NCBI GenBank assembly: GCA_937912185.1
Contig: CALDOH010000016.1
Span: forward strand, 1 to 6,730
Source: an uncultured bacterium
GTDB lineage: Bacteria; Patescibacteriota; Patescibacteriia; UBA1558; GWA2-36-10
DNA: 6,730 nucleotides
Reading direction: 5' to 3'
How positions within the stretch are numbered: the stretch's first letter is position 1; the number at the start of each line of letters is the position of its first letter. Below the pieces are notes generated by a model. That model had not been told where the DNA came from. It searched no databases and saw nothing but the letters and a program-made list of their open reading frames with translations. Below are positions 1 to 3,822 of the stretch, one piece after another. A program made the translations under genes and the position numbers.

Positions 1-50
1 ATGTGGGGAAATATCATTATATAATATAATTTTATATTTCTCACTCCGCT

Positions 51-75
51 AATCCCGTGAATTTCTAACGGGATT
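51..75. terminator. Hairpin downstream of the ftsB-like gene, carrying the dispersed TTTCTAACGGG motif
   Basis: AATCCCGT (51-58) and ACGGGATT (68-75) form a perfect 8-bp stem with a 9-nt loop, just past the stop codon of the minus-strand ftsB-like gene. The minus-strand side has no run of T after the stem. The plus-strand side has a T-rich stretch (ATTTTATTT), so as a terminator it would work better for plus-strand transcription entering from the left. Its right arm and loop contain GAATTTCTAACGGG (59-72). The complement of these 14 bases recurs in front of dus, so this may be one copy of a dispersed hairpin element and not just a terminator. Confidence 0.5.
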
Positions 76-81
76 CATATT

Positions 82-468
82 TTATTTAAAAAAGTAATTA
101 AACCACCTAATAGGATTTGGAGTATTGTCTTGGTCTAAAAAATCTATACTAAGCTCTGGTTCTCCAGTAATGTTTACCTGTTTTTCTCCAGGCTTACTGA
201 GATTTAATTTCAAACGAGCCTGCTTTTCTATGTACTCATCTGTATTTAAATAACTTATAAGTTTTTCCATTTCAGATGTTTTACCTTCAACATTGGCTAG
301 CTGCTGTTCCAATTTCTCTATTTCTTGGTTGATTTCATGGCGAAGCATAAGCTCTCTAGTGACTTTAACAAAAGACAATATCAATAATAACACCAGAAAC
401 AAAGTGAAGATGTTGGAATCAAAAATTTTACGTTGCCACTGTTTGGACTGTTTAGGTTTTCTTTTCAT
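82..468 (-). CDS. Septum formation initiator (FtsB/DivIC-like) divisome protein
   Basis: This 128-residue protein has the layout of the FtsB/DivIC family, small bitopic proteins that bind FtsL and FtsQ/DivIB and help activate septal peptidoglycan synthesis. It has a basic cytoplasmic N-terminus (about residues 1-18), one hydrophobic helix (about 19-35, with the run FLVLLLILSF), and a Leu/Glu/Gln-rich coiled coil (about 42-72). The family-typical segment from Y73 to E95 follows and contains DEYIEKQAR and KPGE. The C-terminus ends in an aromatic amphipathic stretch (NPIRWFNYFF), which I associate with CPR versions of the family. The ATG at 466-468 lies about 16 nt after the predicted transcription start. 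The leader holds only a weak GGTG ribosome-binding candidate. The gene is divergent from corA. Family assignment is firm, but FtsB cannot be told from DivIC by sequence alone, so no symbol is given. Confidence 0.9.
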   Translation of the reverse strand: MKRKPKQSKQWQRKIFDSNIFTLFLVLLLILSFVKVTRELMLRHEINQEIEKLEQQLANVEGKTSEMEKLISYLNTDEYIEKQARLKLNLSKPGEKQVNITGEPELSIDFLDQDNTPNPIRWFNYFFK

Positions 469-490
469 TAGACACCGTTATGTTGTCATA

Positions 491-519
491 ATTATACCAT
501 AAAGGATTTTTTTCTCCAA
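491..519 (-). promoter_or_regulatory. Sigma70-type promoter of the ftsB-like gene
   Basis: Reading the minus strand, TTGGAG (514-519) is followed by exactly 17 bases and then a consensus TATAAT (491-496). Transcription would start near 484, giving a leader of about 16 nt before the ATG at 468. It sits back to back with the corA promoter. The -10 is perfect and the -35 matches consensus in its first three positions. Confidence 0.75.
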
Positions 520-526
520 AAAAATT

Positions 527-555
527 TTGCCATGAAAGGCAAAAAGTATTATAAT
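527..555 (+). promoter_or_regulatory. Sigma70-type promoter of corA
   Basis: TTGCCA (527-532), a 17-bp spacer and a perfect TATAAT (550-555) give a strong sigma70-like promoter. The predicted start near 562 leaves a leader of only about 12 nt before the ATG at 574. No Shine-Dalgarno is visible in it (AAAATAAAAT precedes the ATG), so initiation probably relies on an unstructured A-rich start region. Confidence 0.75.
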
Positions 556-573
556 ATAAATAGAAAATAAAAT

Positions 574-1497
574 ATGTCTATAAACAAAATAAAAACCAAA
601 AGATTACTCTGGATCCATATCAATCAACCCACTAAAGAAGATATAGAATTCTTACGCAAAGAATATGATTTTCATCCTTTAGACTTGGAGGATTGTTTAA
701 CAAAAATACAACGACCACAAATTAGTGAATATGCTCACTATATCTTTTTTATTCTTACCTTCCCAGTCTACAACAGAAAAAATAGAGAAATATACTCTAG
801 TGAAGTTGACTTCTTTCTAAGTTCAAAATATCTCATTACTATTGGTGATGCAAAAATATCTACCTTGGATAACTTCTTTGATGAAGTTCAAAATAATGAA
901 TATAGTAAAGAAAAATATCTAATGGCTAGTCATCCTATATTTTTACTTTATGAAGTTATGCATAGGCTACAAAATTATACCTTCCCTATGCTAGATCACA
1001 TTAGTCAAGATATAGAGGATATTGATAAAAGAATTTTTAAGGGAGAAGAAAGAAAATTGGTCAGAGAAATCCTCCATGTCAAAAGAAATATTGTAGATTT
1101 CCGACGTATCATGCAAGCTCATAAAAATGTCATCAAAAAATTGATGAGTACGCATACCAAATTCTTCATGCACAATAAGACAAATGTTTATTTTAGCAAT
1201 ATTCTTGATAGAACTAAAGATATTTGGGATATATTAGAAACGCAAAAAGAAAACATAAATGCCTTCCAAGAAACAAATGAATCATTAATCTCCTACAGGC
1301 TAAATGATATCATGAAGACCTTAACTATCATTTCGGTCATTATGATTCCCGCCAATCTAATTGCTTCTATCTTTGGTATGAATGCTAAGGCCATGCCTTT
1401 CATTGGTAAGCCTTACGATTTTTCTGCTATTATGCTGATTATATTTATAATGATACTTACTTTTGTTATTTATTTCCGTCGTAAAAAATGGCTCTAG
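574..1497 (+). CDS. corA: CorA-family Mg2+/divalent cation channel
   Basis: This 307-residue protein is close to the usual CorA length. CorA pentamers conduct Mg2+ (and in some members Co2+, Ni2+ or Zn2+) across the cytoplasmic membrane. A cytoplasmic alpha/beta domain with the typical HPLDLEDCL segment (34-42) and the beta stretch YIFFILTFP is followed by long helices (about 120-248). Two C-terminal membrane helices lie at about 249-268 and 284-301. The signature GMN sits at 268-270, at the end of the first one (ASIFGMN), and the tail FRRKKW is basic and cytoplasmic as expected. The periplasmic loop reads AMPF and not the common MPEL, so the conserved loop acid is absent. This may alter ion preference, but that is inference. 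The gene starts at the first ATG after its own promoter, is monocistronic in appearance, and ends before a clear terminator. Confidence 0.93.
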   Translation: MSINKIKTKRLLWIHINQPTKEDIEFLRKEYDFHPLDLEDCLTKIQRPQISEYAHYIFFILTFPVYNRKNREIYSSEVDFFLSSKYLITIGDAKISTLDNFFDEVQNNEYSKEKYLMASHPIFLLYEVMHRLQNYTFPMLDHISQDIEDIDKRIFKGEERKLVREILHVKRNIVDFRRIMQAHKNVIKKLMSTHTKFFMHNKTNVYFSNILDRTKDIWDILETQKENINAFQETNESLISYRLNDIMKTLTIISVIMIPANLIASIFGMNAKAMPFIGKPYDFSAIMLIIFIMILTFVIYFRRKKWL

Positions 1498-1532
1498 TTG
1501 TCAAAAACTTGATTTTCTGTTAAAACATAGAT

Positions 1533-1560
1533 ACCCCCGTGATATATTTTGGGGGTTTTT
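1533..1560 (+). terminator. Intrinsic terminator of corA
   Basis: ACCCCC (1533-1538) pairs with GGGGGT (1551-1556) around a 12-nt AT-rich loop and is followed by a T run (1556-1560). It lies 36 nt after the corA stop codon, which is a typical position. Confidence 0.85.
1540..1548 (+). promoter_or_regulatory. Possible extended -10 promoter for dus inside the corA terminator loop
   Basis: TGATATATT (1540-1548) matches an extended -10 element (TG, one base, then TATATT). No good -35 lies upstream. If active, transcription would begin near 1555, past the left arm of the terminator, and give an approximately 89-nt leader carrying all three hairpin motif copies. It is offered because I found no better promoter between corA and dus. 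Read-through from corA is the alternative. Confidence 0.25.
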
Positions 1561-1575
1561 AAATCAAGCAAATGA

Positions 1576-1645
1576 ACCCCGTTAGAAATTCTTACACTTA
1601 GTTTCTACGGGGAAAGCGAAAATAATTATTAATTTCTAACGGGGT
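1576..1645 (+). promoter_or_regulatory. Leader with mutually exclusive hairpins over the dus start codon
   Basis: Three copies of one motif are packed here: copy A inverted (CCCCGTTAGAAATT, 1577-1590), copy B direct but lacking one A (TTTCTACGGGG, 1602-1612), and copy C direct (AATTTCTAACGGGG, 1631-1644). A and B can form an 11-bp stem with one bulged T (1583) around a 13-nt loop. A and C can instead form an uninterrupted 15-bp stem (1576-1590 with 1631-1645) around 40 nt that contain B. The A:C stem includes the first two bases of the GTG start codon of dus, while the A:B stem leaves it free. The pairing is seen directly. That it regulates translation is inference. Confidence 0.6.
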
Positions 1646-2627
1646 GAAAACTTTCTGGCAAAAAATTAAAAAACCTATGATTACCACCACACCGATGGCC
1701 GGTATTACTGATTCTGCTTGGCGCCAAATCTGTAAACTATGGGGTGCTGATGTAGTACACACTGAATTCGTATCTGCTGATGCTTTATACTACGAAAGTG
1801 AAAAAACTCTTAAGATGATTCAGTATGAACCAATGGAACAACCAGTGGTAGTTCAATTGTTTGGTAAACGTCCAGAAATGTACGCCAAAGCAGCAAAAAT
1901 GATTGAAGTTAGTGGAGCAGCTGGTATTGATATCAACTTTGGCTGTCCAGCCAAAAAAGTAGCTGGTCACGGTGGCGGTATTTGTATGCTTCGAGATATG
2001 GATACTGTTAAAAAAATTATTTTTGAAGTGACCAACGCAGTCAAAATCCCTGTATCAGTCAAAACTAGAATTGGATTAAATAAGGTCCAGGGTAATCCAG
2101 ACAAAGGCCAAATAACCGTTTTTGACTTTATCGAAGCTATTAAAGAATTCAAGATTGCCGCTATGATAGTTCATGGCCGTAGTTATGAACTGCCTTTCAC
2201 TGGTCCAGTCAATCTTACTGCTCTTAAAGAGGCCGGTGAAAAATTCAAGGAATATTTTCCCAATAGCCCTTATCTTATAAATGGATCATTCCAAACCGTA
2301 CAATCAGTAATAGATGACATTAAATATACCAAGGCTGATGGTGTGGCCTTGTCACGAGCTTTGTATGGACGTCCTTGGTTGTTCAAACAAATAAAAGATT
2401 ATATAGAAACTGGCAAATATCAAGAAGTTGATTGGGAAGTTATCAAAGATACAATTATAAAACACGCTCACTTACTATGGGCTAGCAAAGGTGAAAAAGG
2501 TTTTAGAGAAATGAGAAAACATCTATTATTTTATGTAAAAGGACGCCCAGATGCCGTCAAACTAAGGCAACAATTGGTAGCTGTAGATAACCCTAAAGAT
2601 GTTGAAAAAATCATGAAAAATATCTAA
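1644..2627 (+). CDS. dus: tRNA-dihydrouridine synthase, DusB-like
   Basis: Dus enzymes use FMN and NADPH to reduce specific uridines in tRNA to dihydrouridine. This 327-residue protein has the full family layout. The TIM-barrel opening is TPMAGITDSAWRQIC (16-30), and the region around the active-site cysteine is DINFGCPAKKV, with C101 as the expected proton donor. The FMN/substrate-site segments are KTRIG (140-144), HGR (177-179), LINGSF (211-216) and SRALYGRPWLF (238-247). The helical tRNA-binding C-terminus contains FREMRKHLLFYVKG. DusB is the closest E. coli type by motif wording. The GTG at 1644 is chosen because the N-terminus FWQKIKKP matches Dus relatives, a TAA closes the frame at 1623-1625, and the next ATG (1677) would cut into the barrel. 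No normal Shine-Dalgarno precedes it. The start codon overlaps the CGGGGTG of repeat copy C, whose GGGGTGA could itself pair with anti-SD using one G-U wobble. Confidence 0.95.
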   Translation: MKTFWQKIKKPMITTTPMAGITDSAWRQICKLWGADVVHTEFVSADALYYESEKTLKMIQYEPMEQPVVVQLFGKRPEMYAKAAKMIEVSGAAGIDINFGCPAKKVAGHGGGICMLRDMDTVKKIIFEVTNAVKIPVSVKTRIGLNKVQGNPDKGQITVFDFIEAIKEFKIAAMIVHGRSYELPFTGPVNLTALKEAGEKFKEYFPNSPYLINGSFQTVQSVIDDIKYTKADGVALSRALYGRPWLFKQIKDYIETGKYQEVDWEVIKDTIIKHAHLLWASKGEKGFREMRKHLLFYVKGRPDAVKLRQQLVAVDNPKDVEKIMKNI

Positions 2628-2643
2628 CTTTTTATACATAAAA

Positions 2644-2684
2644 GTACTCAAAAAAGACCCCTATTTTTAGGGGTTTTTAAGTAC
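2644..2684. terminator. Intrinsic terminator of dus
   Basis: The core stem ACCCCT (2657-2662) pairs with AGGGGT (2669-2674) around ATTTTT, with T2674-T2678 following. An A run (2650-2655) on the left makes it bidirectional in form. GTACT (2644-2648) and AGTAC (2680-2684) can extend the hairpin at its base. It begins 17 nt after the dus stop codon. Confidence 0.85.
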
Positions 2685-2706
2685 CTGCACTGAGCTTGTC
2701 TAAGTA

Positions 2707-2735
2707 TTGACAAAATAATAGTTATATGCTATACT
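2707..2735 (+). promoter_or_regulatory. Upstream tandem promoter P1 (TTGACA-17-TATACT)
   Basis: A perfect -35 TTGACA (2707-2712), a 17-bp spacer, and -10 TATACT (2730-2735) point rightward. Predicted start is near 2742. The only plus-strand gene it can serve is the GC-rich one at 3015, which implies a leader of about 270 nt. Confidence 0.7.
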
Positions 2736-2779
2736 AATATATTATTTGATAAAGATACCGTAATTGTGCCTAGATACTA

Positions 2780-2808
2780 TTGACAGTATTTATAAATAAT
2801 GATATAAT
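2780..2808 (+). promoter_or_regulatory. Downstream tandem promoter P2 (perfect sigma70 consensus)
   Basis: TTGACA (2780-2785), exactly 17 bases, and TATAAT (2803-2808) match the sigma70 consensus at all twelve positions. The predicted start near 2815 gives an approximately 200-nt leader for the gene at 3015. With P1 it forms a tandem pair in otherwise featureless AT-rich sequence. A small hairpin, GAAGGG (2865-2870) with CCCTTC (2876-2881), lies between P2 and the GC-rich leader. Confidence 0.8.
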
Positions 2809-2912
2809 AATATATTACTTAAACGTACCTTACAACTTGCTCTACAACGGATTGTCTGTTACTAGAAGGGGAAAACCCTTCATCGCTATAAATAAAATCA
2901 GCTTAGTGAGAC

Positions 2913-2993
2913 ATCGGGCCGAGCATCCTGCTCTCCCCGATACCATCTTGAGGTCCGATGAACGGACTTCATACTCAAGGGCTGAACAAGCCC
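2913..2993 (+). promoter_or_regulatory. Structured 5' leader of the GC-rich gene (three consecutive hairpins)
   Basis: Hairpin 1 is ATCGGG (2913-2918) with CCCGAT (2936-2941), topped by GAGCA/TGCTC across a CC/TC internal loop. Hairpin 2 is CTTGAG (2947-2952) with CTCAAG (2974-2979), stacked on GTCCG (2953-2957) with CGGAC (2963-2967). It has loop ATGAA and a 6-nt one-sided bulge (2968-2973). Hairpin 3 is GGGCT (2979-2983) with AGCCC (2989-2993), loop GAACA; its first G is shared with hairpin 2. The Shine-Dalgarno begins 10 nt later. I could not match it to a riboswitch class known to me. It may be regulatory or may simply stabilise the mRNA. Confidence 0.5.
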
Positions 2994-3002
2994 AGACCAA
3001 CC

Positions 3003-3007
3003 GGAGG
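3003..3007 (+). promoter_or_regulatory. Strong ribosome binding site GGAGG
   Basis: GGAGG lies 7 nt before the ATG at 3015. It decides the start: the longer frame opening at ATG 2958 has that codon in the loop of leader hairpin 2, has no Shine-Dalgarno, and would bury the signal peptide. No other gene in the window has such a canonical site. Confidence 0.85.
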
Positions 3008-3014
3008 AAAATCC

Positions 3015-3722
3015 ATGAACCGCAATCTGACCACCATCCTGACCGTTCTCGTTCTGATCCTGACCACCAGTTTCGCTTTCGCCGGCGTGTCCGTCACGGA
3101 CATCAAGGGCAGCTCCATCACCAAGGAGCAGAAGCTCGAGCTGTACCAGCTGATCAAGGACGGCCAGTCCGCCGACGCCGAATCGAAGTTCGAGATCTAC
3201 CTGGCTGACGCCGAGCTGGCCACCGTGGCCGCCGAAGTCCAGGTCGAACTGGAAAAGGAATGGACCGCCCAGGTCCGCCCCGATTCCATGACCTACGACA
3301 AGTGCGTCGACCAGTGGTGTGACAGCACCGACAAGGCGATCTTCCTGGCCAAGCGCTGGAATTTCGACGAGCTGGACTCGACTCTCGGTCTCGACGCCAT
3401 GAAGGTCATCCTGCACAACGGCATCGACGCCAAGGCCAATGAGCGTCAGCTCGCCCGTGTCGCTTCTCTCGAAGCTCAGCTGAAGGCCCGCAAGGCCAAG
3501 GACGCCGAGCAGGACGAAGCGATCGCCGGACTGACCACCCAGGTCAACAGCAACACTGGAAGGCTCGACATCGTCGAGCAGCGTCTGACGGACAACGAGT
3601 TCGACATGGCGGCGGCACTTCGCGAGCTGGCCAAGCAGGCCAAGGTCAAGGATGACAAGGCTCGCGAAACGCTTCGCAACCTGGCTGACGACATCGTCGA
3701 CACCACCCCCAAGAGCAAGTAA
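3015..3722 (+). CDS. Exported coiled-coil protein of unknown function
   Basis: I do not recognise this 235-residue protein. It begins with a clear Sec signal peptide: a short basic start (MNRN), a hydrophobic core (about 5-18), and an AFA-G site, suggesting cleavage after A23. There is no lipobox cysteine. The mature N-terminal half (24-145) is charged and helix-prone, with a CX4C pair (C97 and C102, KCVDQWC) that could form a disulfide outside the cell. The C-terminal part (about 146-228) has heptad-like leucine spacing and reads as a coiled coil (for example LARVASLEAQL, LDIVEQRL, ALRELAKQAK), ending in a polar tail. Codons are dominated by G/C-ending forms, unlike every other gene here, which suggests recent origin from a GC-rich genome. 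It is a one-gene unit between tandem promoters and its own terminator. It could be a periplasmic or cell-surface structural protein, but no function is claimed. Confidence 0.8.
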   Translation: MNRNLTTILTVLVLILTTSFAFAGVSVTDIKGSSITKEQKLELYQLIKDGQSADAESKFEIYLADAELATVAAEVQVELEKEWTAQVRPDSMTYDKCVDQWCDSTDKAIFLAKRWNFDELDSTLGLDAMKVILHNGIDAKANERQLARVASLEAQLKARKAKDAEQDEAIAGLTTQVNSNTGRLDIVEQRLTDNEFDMAAALRELAKQAKVKDDKARETLRNLADDIVDTTPKSK

Positions 3723-3730
3723 CCCGAAAC

Positions 3731-3744
3731 GTCCCTTAGGGGAC
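3731..3744 (+). other. Small hairpin after the GC-rich gene
   Basis: GTCCC (3731-3735) pairs with GGGAC (3740-3744) around TTAG, 9 nt after the stop codon. No T run follows, so it is not a terminator by itself. It may protect the mRNA 3' end. Confidence 0.4.
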
Positions 3745-3749
3745 AAAAC

Positions 3750-3787
3750 GGCCGGTACCTCCCGAGGTGCCGGCCTATTTATTTTAT
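3750..3787 (+). terminator. GC-rich intrinsic terminator of the exported-protein gene
   Basis: GGCCGGTACCTC (3750-3761) faces GAGGTGCCGGCC (3764-3775) in a near-perfect stem with one G-U pair and a tight loop. It is followed by a T-rich tract (TATTTATTTTAT, 3776-3787). The stem shares the high GC content of the gene, while the tract after it is AT-rich like the host. The cassette therefore seems to have arrived with its own terminator. Confidence 0.85.
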
Positions 3788-3788
3788 C

Positions 3789-3819
3789 AAAAAAAACCTC
3801 CATACTTAGGAGGTCTTTT
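3789..3819. terminator. Bidirectional terminator between convergent genes
   Basis: ACCTCC (3796-3801) pairs with GGAGGT (3809-3814) around a 7-nt loop. Eight A residues (3789-3796) on the left give an eight-U run for minus-strand transcripts, so it is a strong terminator for the giant gene ending at 3823. On the plus strand it is followed by TCTTTT, a backup for the GC-rich gene. Confidence 0.85.
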
Positions 3820-3822
3820 ATT

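Larger units (their letters stand above)
2905..3780 (+). other. GC-rich foreign-looking cassette (leader, gene and terminator)
   Basis: Base composition changes abruptly near 2905 and returns near 3776. Sampled 60-base lines inside are about 57-65% GC, against about 33-42% in neighbouring genes. The block contains a structured leader, a strong ribosome binding site, one gene with strongly G/C-biased third codon positions, and its own GC-rich terminator, but no promoter of its own: P1 and P2 lie in the AT-rich flank. No integrase, transposase, terminal inverted repeat or target duplication is visible. Horizontal transfer is the simplest reading. A chimeric assembly is less likely, because signals on both sides join up coherently, but it is not excluded. 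Confidence 0.65.

Noticed and set aside
1..50. AT-rich stretch with TATAAT-like strings at the left edge
   Set aside because: Several -10-like strings occur on both strands, but none has a -35 at proper spacing and no gene start is visible. Treated as uninformative intergenic DNA.
2958..3014. Upstream ATG extending the exported protein by 19 residues
   Set aside because: No Shine-Dalgarno precedes it, the codon is in a hairpin loop, and the extension would sit in front of a good signal peptide. GGAGG places the start at 3015.
2780..3208. 142-residue plus-strand frame starting with TTG at P2
   Set aside because: Its start is the -35 box itself. It runs across the AT-to-GC junction and becomes Arg/His/Gln/Asp-rich nonsense out of frame with the real gene.
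2886..3790. Flanking TAAATAAAAT-like sequences as target duplication or inverted repeat of the GC-rich cassette
   Set aside because: TAAATAAAATC on the left and ATTTATTTTATC on the right look similar, but neither direct nor inverted alignment is exact. Low-complexity AT sequence explains the likeness.
2898..3803. 301-residue open frame on the minus strand across the GC-rich gene
   Set aside because: It is the antisense shadow of the exported-protein gene. G/C-ending codons remove stops from the opposite strand. It also crosses the leader and both terminators, has no ribosome binding site, and reads as low-complexity Val/Gly/Leu/Asp sequence.
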